Shown here one piece after another: positions 53,040-62,629 of a stretch of DNA of 64,000 bases. Origin of the DNA: Lachnospiraceae bacterium (GTDB taxonomy: Bacteria; Bacillota; Clostridia; Lachnospirales; Lachnospiraceae). Under the pieces are notes generated by a model that worked only from the letters and a program-made list of their open reading frames with translations, did no database searches and was not told the origin of the DNA. How positions within the stretch are numbered: position 1 is the first letter of the stretch; each line of letters starts with the position of its first letter. The DNA lies in contig JAETRD010000005.1 of NCBI GenBank assembly GCA_021770345.1, forward strand, positions 1-64,000. The letters are read 5' to 3'. Made by a program: the position numbers and the translations under genes.

Positions 53040-53138
53040 TACTAACACAAAAAAAAGAGGATTTTCCAAAAAAATTTGAATTTCGTGATAGTGCCCATAA
53101 CTTATAGTAAAATGATGCGTGAAAAAGGAGTATGATGT

Positions 53139-53498
53139 ATGAAACAAATCGGTGATCGGCTTCGCGACTTGCGCGAATCACGCAATTTAAAACAGACTGA
53201 CGTCGCAAATGCGCTTTGCATCAGCAATAAGATTTTGTCCAGCTATGAGCGCAACATCAGTGTACCTACAATTGACAATCTGAAAAATTTGTGTAAATAT
53301 TATAACGTATCCGCTGATTACCTGTTACAGATTGAGTTGAGCAAGGAAAAACTCCCCTCTGAGGATGTTCCCGCCCCAATGGTAATCACCGCGGAGCAGA
53401 AGAAAATTTTGTCGTATTACGAGCGATTAAGCGCAGAAAATCAGGAGGCGGTCCGGGGGCTGATGATTCTTTACTACAAAGAACAGCTCCGCAAATAA
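53139..53498 (+). CDS. XRE-family transcriptional regulator
   Basis: The 119-residue protein has an N-terminal Cro/C1 helix-turn-helix (IGDRLRDLRESRNLKQTDVANAL, KILSSYERNISVPTIDNL, residues 4-62). A C-terminal helical tail (ITAEQKKILSYYERLSAENQEAV) probably serves dimerisation. AAAGGAG precedes the ATG. It is divergent from the glycan operon and shares its intergenic region, which holds two palindromes, so it is the obvious candidate for their binding protein. A terminator follows at 53556-53600. Confidence 0.87.
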   Translation: MKQIGDRLRDLRESRNLKQTDVANALCISNKILSSYERNISVPTIDNLKNLCKYYNVSADYLLQIELSKEKLPSEDVPAPMVITAEQKKILSYYERLSAENQEAVRGLMILYYKEQLRK

Positions 53499-53555
53499 AC
53501 CTGCGGCTTACGATACGGAAGCACAGATGCTTCCCAAACAGGTCTATACAAATAA

Positions 53556-53600
53556 AAATTTCAAGGCATTCCGAAAAGATCGAAATACCTTGAAATTTTT
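53556..53600 (+). terminator. Terminator of the XRE regulator gene
   Basis: AAATTTCAAGG plus ATT (around 53557-53570) pairs with AAT plus CCTTGAAATTT (around 53585-53598), one mismatch, followed by a T-run. The stretch 53600-53840 beyond it holds no intact gene; AT-rich sequence leads into the dehydratase remnant. Confidence 0.75.
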
Positions 53601-53839
53601 TATTTTTCCGTTGTAACTCTCATGGCAGAGATAACCGTTTAAGCTCGGGGATAACAGTTTCCGCCATTGCAGATTCGCCAGAAGCGCAGGGGAAACATGC
53701 GCTTAACAGTTCTTGCGATATATACGGCAACCACATATAATAATAAAATCAATCGGTAATTATCGATTAAAAATAAACGCTGGAAACACACAGAGCCCTT
53801 ACCGATTCCATATTAAAAGGGGATTCCGTGGGAGCGACC

Positions 53840-54614
53840 GGAATGCGCGTTATCTTCTGAATATCCGCCCCGCAGGAAAATGGCCGGCAGAGTGCTTCTA
53901 TTATGCCGGCGGAGTTCCCGCTGTTATGGAGGAGATCCGAGCGCATCTTCATCTGGATGTGATGACAGTCACGGGAAAAACACTCGGAGAAAACCTCGAC
54001 GAGCTCAAAAAGAACGGATTTTACGCGTGCTGTGAAAAATGGCTCGAAGAATTTAACAAACGCTACCATGTCAGTCTGACAAAAACGGATATCATCCGTC
54101 CCTATGACGATCCGATCGGCGTCGACGGAAGCATCGCGATTCTGAAAGGAAATCTCGCACCGGAGGGAGCTGTGATCAAGCATACTGCCTGCCCAAAGGA
54201 AATGTTTAAGGCCGTTTTAAGAGCGCGTCCCTTTGACAGCGAGGAAGAATGTTTTATACCTCGGAAGCCATCAGCAGCGACAGCGAGCTCGGAAAAAGCA
54301 TCGCCCTGATTACCGACGGCCGCTTTTCAGGCGCTTCCACGGGACCGGTAATCGGACACTGCAGCCCCGAGGCCGCAGACGGTGGCCCTATCGCGCTGGT
54401 CGAGGAAGGAGACCTGATTGAAATCGATGTGACAGAGAGAAAATTAAATATTATCGGTGTCGACGGCGTCAGGAAAACACCGGAAGAAATTGAAGAAATC
54501 CTGGCCAGACGCCGGGAAAACTGGAAGCCGAGACCACACAAATATCAGAAAGGCGTCCTGCGCTTATTCAGTCAGCACGCGGCAAGTCCGATGAAAGGCG
54601 CTTATTTAGAGTAG
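53840..54614 (+). pseudogene. Remnant of an IlvD/Edd-family dehydratase
   Basis: Only the C-terminal part of a dihydroxyacid/sugar-acid dehydratase is left. Frame one shows LLNIRPAGKWPAE, FYYAGGVPAVMEEI, TVTGKTLGENLDEL, DIIRPYDDPIGVDGSIAIL, APEGAVIKHTAC and [13 protein letters not shown]. At about 54248 the frame changes and continues [36 protein letters not shown], ending at 54614. About 25-30 residues normally present between these blocks are missing, so a short deletion shifted the frame. The N-terminal half, with the iron-sulfur cysteines, is absent and no start remains. Its 3' end is overlapped antisense by the end of jetD. Confidence 0.85.
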
Positions 54615-55932
54615 TTTGTTCCGTCCCGGTGCCGCCGGATGTTATATCGCCCAGCAAATCATCCAGAAGATTTTCCTGATATGCGGCCATCCGTTTTTCT
54701 TCCACGGCACCGGCGGTTTCCCGCAGCAGGGGATTTTCGATGTGCTTCAATTTTGACACTCCGGTCTCCCCGATGTCCTCCCCCGAAAGACTTTTTTCAT
54801 AGTCGGCCGGCGACATCCTCCATATCCGAATCCGGTTCCCGAATTTCTGCCACAGCCGGTCCGCGATCCCAATCCCGTCCGGGTCTATGTCGCCGCTGTA
54901 ATAAATTCGGGCGCCGGTGTCAAGAATCAGCGGAATCAGTTCCTGCGCCACCGCACGGAGCTGCCCCGACGTGCACAGCAGCGTCAGCTTTTCATTCCCC
55001 GCATGTTCCAGCAGGTAGCTGAAAACCATCTCGTTTTCCACCGCATACACCCTGTCCGCGGCTGCCTGCGCGCCGGTAATCCCTCTGAGATTTTCCATCG
55101 TGATCACATATGGTTCTCCCAATTTACAGAACGCATCGTAGGCCGGATGCCAGCCGTTTTCTGTCCTCAGGCGCAGACCGTACGCATGCACGATAGAAGA
55201 CACATTATCCGGCACAATCCCTGCGCCGAGCAAAAGCTCCCGCCACCGGTGTGCGTTTTGAGGAAATTCCGTTTTTCTGAGAAAGCAGACCGCATGTACC
55301 AGAAGCTGTCCTGCGGCGGTACCGCGGTCAAAGTAATGCGGATTGCCGGAAATTTCTGCGGCAAATACCGCCAGAGGACATTCTTCCTCCGCCTCTTTCG
55401 CGCACTCCAGCTTCGCAAGTGCCGTCCCGACATTTTTCGCCAGCGTTTCCGCCTGATCCCGGTCTTTCCCGTACTCTTTGATCAGAAGCTGATACCCGCT
55501 TTTCTTTTGGGAAATCAGCTCGTTCATCCACAGAAACGCCGTCGACTCGCTGCCTGCGTGTTCAAGAAAATACTGTCCGATCCCGTTTAAGAACTCACTT
55601 TTCTTTTTCTGCGCTTCCTCTTTCTGCCCCTGGTTTGTGGAGAGTTTTTCTCCGAAATATGCCTCCAGGACTTCCCTCATATCCACCGGGGCATAACGCG
55701 TCTTCTGCAGCCCCCGCTCAAATTCCGCAAAAGAAAACCGGATCGTCTCGTCATAAAATGTTTTTCCGAGAATCCCGCCGATTGCCCGGCGCTCCGCCTC
55801 GGAGGTCTCCTTTAGCGTAATGCGTCCCGCCGCCTTTCCATAGGATTGCCACTTTTTCCGAAGTTCCTGAAAGCACCTCTGATATTCGTTCATGCTTTTA
55901 AAATAGTTTGCGCATTCCCTGTTACTGTACAT
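54568..55932 (-). CDS. jetD: Wadjet protein JetD (DUF3323/DUF2399, TOPRIM-like nuclease subunit)
   Basis: Nuclease component of the Wadjet plasmid-defence complex, which cuts closed circular DNA after loop extrusion. The 454-residue protein has an N-terminal winged-helix-like region with [20 protein letters not shown] and a C-terminal TOPRIM-like domain containing [16 protein letters not shown] and [17 protein letters not shown], with the metal-binding acidic cluster. These match the TIGR02679 family. The first 11 bases overlap jetC; start at 55932 (GAGAGG upstream) is one of several options. The last 15 codons run antisense through the 3' end of the dehydratase pseudogene, so the native C-terminus may have been replaced or extended. 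Confidence 0.87.
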   Translation of the reverse strand: MYSNRECANYFKSMNEYQRCFQELRKKWQSYGKAAGRITLKETSEAERRAIGGILGKTFYDETIRFSFAEFERGLQKTRYAPVDMREVLEAYFGEKLSTNQGQKEEAQKKKSEFLNGIGQYFLEHAGSESTAFLWMNELISQKKSGYQLLIKEYGKDRDQAETLAKNVGTALAKLECAKEAEEECPLAVFAAEISGNPHYFDRGTAAGQLLVHAVCFLRKTEFPQNAHRWRELLLGAGIVPDNVSSIVHAYGLRLRTENGWHPAYDAFCKLGEPYVITMENLRGITGAQAAADRVYAVENEMVFSYLLEHAGNEKLTLLCTSGQLRAVAQELIPLILDTGARIYYSGDIDPDGIGIADRLWQKFGNRIRIWRMSPADYEKSLSGEDIGETGVSKLKHIENPLLRETAGAVEEKRMAAYQENLLDDLLGDITSGGTGTEQTTLNKRLSSDLPRAD

Positions 55933-58900
55933 CCAACATCCTCTCATGCCCGTTCCATGTATATCGAATCACGGAAACCGTCTGTGAATTCTGCGGCCTT
56001 AGCAGCTCTGCAATCCGAAGTTCCCGGACCGTCTCAAAACAGCCCCACAGCGCCTGTGAATTCATGATATAGTCAAAGTCGAGCTTATGGACTAGCTCAA
56101 ACATACTACTGATATTCTTATCGTCGACTCCGGCAAACGCCTCATCGAGCGCGATCATGCGCGGATGGTCCTCATTCGTGGCTTTCTGATACTGTGCATT
56201 GACCGCCGCAAAAAGGGGCACATACATTGCCATCGCCTTCTCTCCGCCGCTGAACCGATTAAAAGCGGCGTTAGTTAAAGGCCTGCGCACATCTTCACCC
56301 CGCCTAAAAAACATCTGGAATTCAAACCACTGCCGATAATCCAGCGCGTCCCTCACCAGTTCCATATAGTTGATGACGCCGCCTTCCTCCTCAAGCCGCA
56401 TCTTTTCCATGCGGATTTTGCTGCGGAAATGTGCCGCTACCCGCTCGATATCTTCCATCGTCAGAAGCGCGCGATCCCGAAGCAAAATCTGTTCCAGCTC
56501 CACGGTGTCAAGCTCCGCGTCGTTTTCCGCCCGTTTCGGCTTCCAGTCCAGCGAGAAACGCAATCCCATCGAAGTGTCCATGTCCTTCATGAGCCCCGAC
56601 ATATCCGATACCCATTTCCTGCTCTCCGCAATCCGGTCCGTCAGCTGCTGGCTGATGGTCTGCGACAGAATATCCTCAAACAGTTCACGATCCCTTTTCT
56701 GAATCAGAAGTTCCGTCTCTTCAATCGCGGACTTTAATATCCCGTAAAATTCCTCCAGATATACTTTCTTTCCGTTCCACACGGAGACGATGCGCACACG
56801 CTTTCGAAGCGCGCTGCCGTCGTCTGCGATACCCGAAAGCGCATCCTCCTGTCCGAAGCAATCCTCCATCGCAGTCCCGTAACTTGCCAGACTGCCGTTG
56901 TGGCGCTGATAAACCTGATACAGCGCATTGAGGATATCGCCCTGTTCTCTGCCTTTATCGCTTTCCCGAAGCACACCCGCCGCTTCCCTTGCACAGTCCG
57001 AAAGCGTGCGGTTCTCCCTCTTTAGGACAAGCTTTAAGGAAAGTTCCTCCTCAAAATAACCTCTGAGACGGGTTTCCTCCGAAATGGCCTGCTGCAGCTG
57101 CTCTTTCTGTCTCGGCTCGGATTCCAGCAGGCTTTTTATTCTCTCATCCAGACGCGCCAGCAGATCCTTCAGGTCGTCGCTTTCCGCACGGATCTGTTCG
57201 AATTCGTCCCTCAGCTGCCGCAGCCTGTTTGCCCGCTCCACAATATCTGGGCGATTGAGATAATCTTCATACTGCTGTATCTGAATCTCAAACTCCTTTA
57301 CTCTGGTGCTGTAACTGCGTTTCTCCAAAAAAGCGTCATCCAGATCCTGCTCGCTTCTGGCAACCTGCTCTTCTTTATCCCTGCGGCCTGCGCGCACGGT
57401 TTTGATCTGTAACAGGGCTTCCCGGACCCTTCGCCAGATACTCCGGTACTCCTCGACCGCATCACAGGCTTCCTCATATGCCTCCGCTGTCCTTGCGTAA
57501 GGAAACGGTCTGCATCGCTGCAGCATTGCCTGATACTGCTGATTCTTTTTCTGCGCCAGACTCTGCTCCTGTTTCTCCTGTCTCTCAAACTCTGCCTCTG
57601 CCATCTGTAATGCCAGACTGCACGCCCTTTCCCGTTCCAGGGCAGTGTTGAGATCGGAAAATCCCGGCAGCCTCTGATATTCCGCCCGCAGACGTTCCAG
57701 ACGTTCGTTGATCTGTGCAATCCCGGTTTCGGCGTCCGATACCGCCTGCGTTAGCTCGCGGATTTTCTCCTGGAGTTCCAGAATTTTCTGTTCCCGCCGT
57801 CTCTTTCTTGCGAGTCTGCCGACAAACTCCGCCTCGCCTGTTTTCCCCGCTTTTCCGGCCAGGATACCCTGGCGGAAATATCCGTCCCTGCCAAGATAAA
57901 CACCGGATTCGGCTCCCCTTTTCTCATAGATATTACTTAATATCTTAGCGACAGCCTCTTTTTGTCCGCCTTTTAGCTCTTCGCTGACCGCGAGGCCCCC
58001 AAAATCAGACGTCCCGTATTGTTCCACGCACAAAACCGTATCCAAAAACTCCGGGCATTCTTTCCGAATCCTCTCATAATCCCCGGAAGAAACCACCAGC
58101 GCGTCCAAAATTCCCATCTGCTGCAGCTGCGCCTCGATCCGCGCGCGGGATTCCATATCCAATTCTTCGGAAAACTCCACCGTCTTATAAAACGGCACGG
58201 CCGCAATCCCCGCTCTGTGCATCGCAAGTCTCGAAAGCTCAATGCGTTCATCCCGATCCGGTTCCACTTCCGCCTGGCTCTGCACGCCCGCAAGTTCTTC
58301 TTTCGTCTGTTCCAGCGCTTCTCTCCAACGCTTAAGCGCATGTTCCCCGTCGATCTTTTGGTCCGTCAATGCCTGACGCTGCCTTTCATAATCCGTGCGC
58401 AGCAGTTCCTGCAATGCTCCCGCATCGTCCACCGACCGGTACTGCCGAATCCGCTCCTCCGCCTCCCGCAGCACCGCCTCTGCCGGGCGCCACTCCGCGG
58501 AACTTTTCCCTGCGTCAAAGATGTCCGCAATCCACTGATCGACGGAGCAAACAACCTGCTCCTGCGCCGCATCCAGATCCTGCTCTCTCTCGATTTTCTG
58601 ACGCCCAAGCTGTTCTAACAGGCGGGCAAGCGCATCGTACTCACCGGAAAGCTCCTCGTACCGCAAAATCACTTTCTTACATTCTTCCAGCTGTTTTTTC
58701 AGGTTTACAAGATTTTGTTCAATCTCATCCGTCTTCTCGTATTCCTCGGTTCCCATCATCCGGACAGTTTCCCCATGTCCGTCCCACTGTAAAATCTCCT
58801 GCTGTTCCTCCAGTTCCGCTTTCTCGTCCGCAAGCTCCTGCTGCCGCATCTCAAGACGTGTTTGGATTTCTTTCAGCTGGCGCTCTGCCTCCCGGATTCG

Positions 58901-59989
58901 CTCCTTACATTCCTGAATTTTGCCGTCCCATTTCCGCTCCTGCGTTTGCGCCTCTTCTCTGCTTTTCTTTGCCGCCTCCAGTTTTCGGTCTGTCTCTTCC
59001 AGATCCGTATCCAAAAGCCCGGCCCGCTCCGTCTCATTGAGCCTCCTCTGCTCTTCCAGTTCTCCGAGCCGCCGCGCCTTTTCCGTCTGCTCCTCCTTGA
59101 TTTCCCGCTTCCTCTGTTCCCGAGAATCAAGCTGCCGCTGCGCCTCCTCAACCTCCTGTTTTTTCGCGAGATAAGCCTGCGCTTTTTTCGCGAGCATATA
59201 CTGATTGTAGCGCGTGTATTCGTTGCGGATAATTCTGACATCCGAAAAAGCCCGGTTCAGCGTGTCCAGACTGTCCTGAATCTCATCCATCTTCTCCATC
59301 GCGTCAACCATCGCGCGCAAATCCTCATCCGTCAGCGTCTGCAGAGAATCATTGAGAATTTCATATACCTTTGTCGGTTTAAATTCTTTGGAGAGCTTCG
59401 GCGCGCGGACTTTTACAAGCAGTCGGATAAACTGCTCATACTGCGCCGCTTTTCGAAATCCGAAGATATACTGATTGACATACTTTTTATAGTCCTTCTG
59501 ACTGTCCGTAAAATAATTGTCCGCGCCGAGTTCCGCCTTCAGTTCCCGCCTGTCATAAGGAATCCGCGCCGAGCCGACTTCCTTATAGAGCGATATATCA
59601 TATCCGATTCTTCTTCCGTCCAATATGACAAAGCCCCAGAAATCCATCGGTTTCCCGCGTTTCGCGCGCTGCCCGATACCGATCGTGCGGTATTCTCCCG
59701 ACTCCTCCTTTTTAAATTCCAAAAACAGATAACCGGTCGCCTCATCCTTCCCTTCCTCGCCCAGAAAATAATATTCCATTCTCCGATCGCTCGAACCAAA
59801 CGGGTCCAGGCGGCTTGGCGTGCGGTCTCCGTCCAGCACAAACGGAATAAAGCTCTGTGTCGTGATCGATTTGCCGGAACCGTTCTGTCCGCGGAGAAGA
59901 AGCCTTCCGCCTGCAAATTCAAAATCTTCCTCGTCGTACAACCAGAAATTCACAAACCCGATGCGGTTCATTTTCCAACGGTCTCTCAC
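55922..59989 (-). CDS. jetC: Wadjet protein JetC (SMC/MukB-like ATPase, TIGR02680 type)
   Basis: Motor of the Wadjet complex, which extrudes DNA loops with ATP. The 1355-residue protein has an N-terminal ATPase lobe (FAGGRLLLRGQNGSGKS, Walker A about residues 34-41, and RLDPFGSSDRRMEYYFLGE), long Glu/Arg/Gln-rich coiled coils (about 270-500 and 700-1050) around a hinge-like centre, and a C-terminal lobe with signature FSGGEKAMAM (about 1246) and Walker B MIALDEAFAGVD. It starts with GTG at 59989 in a GTGA overlap with the jetB stop, behind GGGAGG. Length and order fit intact function. Antisense open frames inside it are not genes. Confidence 0.95.
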   Translation of the reverse strand: MRDRWKMNRIGFVNFWLYDEEDFEFAGGRLLLRGQNGSGKSITTQSFIPFVLDGDRTPSRLDPFGSSDRRMEYYFLGEEGKDEATGYLFLEFKKEESGEYRTIGIGQRAKRGKPMDFWGFVILDGRRIGYDISLYKEVGSARIPYDRRELKAELGADNYFTDSQKDYKKYVNQYIFGFRKAAQYEQFIRLLVKVRAPKLSKEFKPTKVYEILNDSLQTLTDEDLRAMVDAMEKMDEIQDSLDTLNRAFSDVRIIRNEYTRYNQYMLAKKAQAYLAKKQEVEEAQRQLDSREQRKREIKEEQTEKARRLGELEEQRRLNETERAGLLDTDLEETDRKLEAAKKSREEAQTQERKWDGKIQECKERIREAERQLKEIQTRLEMRQQELADEKAELEEQQEILQWDGHGETVRMMGTEEYEKTDEIEQNLVNLKKQLEECKKVILRYEELSGEYDALARLLEQLGRQKIEREQDLDAAQEQVVCSVDQWIADIFDAGKSSAEWRPAEAVLREAEERIRQYRSVDDAGALQELLRTDYERQRQALTDQKIDGEHALKRWREALEQTKEELAGVQSQAEVEPDRDERIELSRLAMHRAGIAAVPFYKTVEFSEELDMESRARIEAQLQQMGILDALVVSSGDYERIRKECPEFLDTVLCVEQYGTSDFGGLAVSEELKGGQKEAVAKILSNIYEKRGAESGVYLGRDGYFRQGILAGKAGKTGEAEFVGRLARKRRREQKILELQEKIRELTQAVSDAETGIAQINERLERLRAEYQRLPGFSDLNTALERERACSLALQMAEAEFERQEKQEQSLAQKKNQQYQAMLQRCRPFPYARTAEAYEEACDAVEEYRSIWRRVREALLQIKTVRAGRRDKEEQVARSEQDLDDAFLEKRSYSTRVKEFEIQIQQYEDYLNRPDIVERANRLRQLRDEFEQIRAESDDLKDLLARLDERIKSLLESEPRQKEQLQQAISEETRLRGYFEEELSLKLVLKRENRTLSDCAREAAGVLRESDKGREQGDILNALYQVYQRHNGSLASYGTAMEDCFGQEDALSGIADDGSALRKRVRIVSVWNGKKVYLEEFYGILKSAIEETELLIQKRDRELFEDILSQTISQQLTDRIAESRKWVSDMSGLMKDMDTSMGLRFSLDWKPKRAENDAELDTVELEQILLRDRALLTMEDIERVAAHFRSKIRMEKMRLEEEGGVINYMELVRDALDYRQWFEFQMFFRRGEDVRRPLTNAAFNRFSGGEKAMAMYVPLFAAVNAQYQKATNEDHPRMIALDEAFAGVDDKNISSMFELVHKLDFDYIMNSQALWGCFETVRELRIAELLRPQNSQTVSVIRYTWNGHERMLDVQ

Positions 59990-61122
59990 TTTGCGGCACC
60001 TCCCTTAAAGTCATCCGGATAAAAACCGGCGGCCCTTCCCGCCGCCGGTAATACCGCAAGCAGCTCTCCGTCACACCGAACCATCAGCCAGTTTTTCATA
60101 TAACCGAGAATGACCTCCGACAGCCTGTCCTCATCCATCTCCCGAAATTCTTTGCTCCACGCATCCATCCATTCTTTTCGGCAGTCGGATATAAGTCCGG
60201 CAAATTCTTCCTTTGTCATGTAAATACACTCATTTTCTTTCTTCTCCAGTTTCCCGTCAGATACGCCCTTTTGAATCTTTGCACACACTAAGAGCACCGC
60301 TTCCGGGAGCATGGCGTCTCTCGGGTGTACGGTGCCATAACAGTCGTCCTCATCCAGTGTCAAAAATGCCGCATTTTTATAGATATCCAGATTTCCTCCC
60401 AGATTTTCATTCAGGTATTTTGCGACCCACTGTCTCTGATTTTTCAAATAGAGCGCGTCCGCGTCCTCATTTCCATCCCAGCAAAACGACGGGCATACGG
60501 AAAGCTGCCTGTACACACGGTTGATGCGCATCGCGCCCCTGTCCTCTTTCAATTCCCCAAAATCCGCTTTCTCGAAATCCTCCCAGCGCTCGCAGGCCGA
60601 GATATCCGTCGAAAAACTGGTCGCAAAATATTTGGAATAGCCGGTATTTTCATACAGGACTTCCTGACCGGTCTCCGCGCCGAACGCCTCGCTGCTTCCC
60701 TCGTATACACGCAGCATCCGCAGCCGCTCCATATACAGCAAAACGCGCACCAGAGATTTTCTCTGTGTAAACGAGGTCCAGTCAATGTTCATATAAGCCT
60801 TTAACTGTGTCTCAACATAGTCGATCAGCTCGGATAGAAGAAACTGCTCCTGCTCCTCTTTATCCTCGAGATACATCAAAACAACGCACAGGATGCAGTA
60901 ATCCCTGATATCCGTAAACTCCAAAATCCCCATAAAGCTTTCCGCATGCGCCGGTCTTTTTTCGAGTTTCAGCAGATTTTCCGTGTGAATCAGTTTCCAG
61001 CCGAGCAATTCCCGCACAAATCTCTGGAAATTTGGAATATCCCTTTTCACCTTATAATAAGTTTCTTTCTCACCGTCCCTGCAAATCCAGAAATTTTCAA
61101 ACAGCGTTCTGACTTCATTCAT
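59986..61122 (-). CDS. jetB: Wadjet protein JetB (DUF2398/TIGR02678-like, kite subunit)
   Basis: Small accessory subunit, equivalent to MukE/kite proteins in the SMC-like complex. The 378-residue protein has the winged-helix opening YYKVKRDIPNFQRFVRELLGWKLIHTENLLKLEKRPA, typical of DUF2398 proteins, a helical middle (LCVVLMYLEDKEEQEQFLLSELID) and a C-terminal winged-helix region. It sits two bases after jetA and overlaps jetC by four bases. DUF4194 (type I) is the alternative family, but order and partner types favour type II. Confidence 0.87.
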   Translation of the reverse strand: MNEVRTLFENFWICRDGEKETYYKVKRDIPNFQRFVRELLGWKLIHTENLLKLEKRPAHAESFMGILEFTDIRDYCILCVVLMYLEDKEEQEQFLLSELIDYVETQLKAYMNIDWTSFTQRKSLVRVLLYMERLRMLRVYEGSSEAFGAETGQEVLYENTGYSKYFATSFSTDISACERWEDFEKADFGELKEDRGAMRINRVYRQLSVCPSFCWDGNEDADALYLKNQRQWVAKYLNENLGGNLDIYKNAAFLTLDEDDCYGTVHPRDAMLPEAVLLVCAKIQKGVSDGKLEKKENECIYMTKEEFAGLISDCRKEWMDAWSKEFREMDEDRLSEVILGYMKNWLMVRCDGELLAVLPAAGRAAGFYPDDFKGGAAK

Positions 61123-61124
61123 TC

Positions 61125-62594
61125 TTATTTAAACTCCAAAACATATGCCGGCATGGTCAGTTTCCCGTCTTCGCATTGCAGCTCACAATTTCCCTCGTTT
61201 CGGACCAGCCGATATTCCTGCCCGTACTCGGTCCTCCCCGTCTTCTGAGCGCTCATATTTGCCTGCACGATCCACTGCAGAAACGTATTCCTGATATCTT
61301 CCGTGAGCACTTCCTCAATCTCGGAAAAGACCACTTTGTTATCCTTTATGTACCTCATCACAATCTCTCTCTGCCGTTTTACCTGCCGCAGATAGTCCTC
61401 CCGCTGCATCCGCTTTTCCAGCGACTTATCCGCAAAGCCTCTCCGGTCCTTTTTCTCCCGGTAAGACCTCGTATGCGGCTTTAACAAAAACTCCGCCGGC
61501 CTCTCCTCATACACGCTGCCGTTAATCGCATCCTCCTCGCGCGGCGTCCGCGTTTTAAAATGCTGTATTCTCTGGATGCCGAACACATGCGCCGACAGTT
61601 TGTGCGCTTCCTCCAGGTCTTCGCATTTCAAAAATAACTCCAGGAATTTCCGATAGTCGTCTTTTCTGCTGATTCCCCAGTTCTGAAGCTGAACGATCAG
61701 CGCCGCATTCTGAATGATGCTTCGGATCACGTCGTTTGTAATCTTAAGAACCTTTTTGCACTCACACTCATGTCCCTGGGAATCCAGGAACCAATCTTTT
61801 AAAGACTTCCACTTCCCCGTCACGTTTTCGCGTATACTCGGCTCGGCATTCCCGTGAATCTCCAAAAGCGCATGCGGAATCTCCAATTCGCTCTGTATCA
61901 CTCTCTCCAAAATCCCGTTTTCCACCACAGGGATATTCTTTACCAGTATCTGTTCGATCCGTCTGGAATGATGCTGCAATTCCTGGACGAATTCGTTCAG
62001 ATATTTGATAAACTTATCCTTGTGGATGACAAATTCCACCGACTTCATCAGACGATCCGTTTTCCCCGAATAAAAATCACGCAGATAGTCCTGATAATTC
62101 TGATTCAGACGCTTAAAATCTTCCTGGAGCAGGCTCCACCACTCATTCACTTCTTTCAGCCTTGCATCCTCCATCGCCTCGGCGTCCGCAAGGCTCTTTT
62201 CCAGACGCACAAAAAAGTTGGTAGACAGATTTCCCGATTCTAAAAAAATGTTTTCCAGCCTCACTGTCAGACGTTCAATCTCTACCGCGTACTCGGACAT
62301 CGTATACCGATACTGCTTGTTTTTGTAATCCGCTATCGTATAAACACGCCCCGGGTCCTGTATCGGGGTAAGGTTTTTCCACTTGACCAGCGCATCCAGA
62401 TCTGCTTCCAATTCCGTGATCGAATCATCCTCAAATTCCGCATCCTGTCTGAGTAATTCAAAAATCTCTTCCTTATATAATTGGAAATGCATCTTCTCGT
62501 ATTCCCGATAAAATAGCCGCATGATTTTCCGGTAAGTTGACGCATTGGGAACCGACAAATACGACGTCTCATGAATTGGGGCAAGATGTTCCAT
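61125..62594 (-). CDS. jetA: Wadjet protein JetA (DUF2397/TIGR02677-like, kleisin subunit)
   Basis: Kleisin-type bridge (MukF-like) of the complex. The 489-residue protein opens with SYLSVPNASTYRKIMRLFY and IFELLRQDAEF, then LVKWKNLTPIQDPGRVYTIADY, the pattern of DUF2397/TIGR02677. Helical middle and C-terminal winged helix follow. The ATG at 62594 follows AGGAGA; the longer open frame to 62753 would overlap the upstream gene and is rejected. First gene of jetABCD; 35 bases separate it from the DUF4276 gene, with no terminator seen, so the two systems may be co-transcribed. Confidence 0.87.
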   Translation of the reverse strand: MEHLAPIHETSYLSVPNASTYRKIMRLFYREYEKMHFQLYKEEIFELLRQDAEFEDDSITELEADLDALVKWKNLTPIQDPGRVYTIADYKNKQYRYTMSEYAVEIERLTVRLENIFLESGNLSTNFFVRLEKSLADAEAMEDARLKEVNEWWSLLQEDFKRLNQNYQDYLRDFYSGKTDRLMKSVEFVIHKDKFIKYLNEFVQELQHHSRRIEQILVKNIPVVENGILERVIQSELEIPHALLEIHGNAEPSIRENVTGKWKSLKDWFLDSQGHECECKKVLKITNDVIRSIIQNAALIVQLQNWGISRKDDYRKFLELFLKCEDLEEAHKLSAHVFGIQRIQHFKTRTPREEDAINGSVYEERPAEFLLKPHTRSYREKKDRRGFADKSLEKRMQREDYLRQVKRQREIVMRYIKDNKVVFSEIEEVLTEDIRNTFLQWIVQANMSAQKTGRTEYGQEYRLVRNEGNCELQCEDGKLTMPAYVLEFK

Positions 62595-62629
62595 CTGACC
62601 TGTCTCCTCTTTTTCTTTTATTGTATTCT

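Noticed and set aside
58862-60022. 386-codon open frame antisense to jetC, and similar long antisense frames at 22504-23634, 16811-18070 and 46408-47751
   Set aside because: They lie opposite clearly recognised genes, have low-complexity Arg/Pro/Leu-rich or random composition, and have no ribosome sites. High GC codon bias of the real genes explains them.
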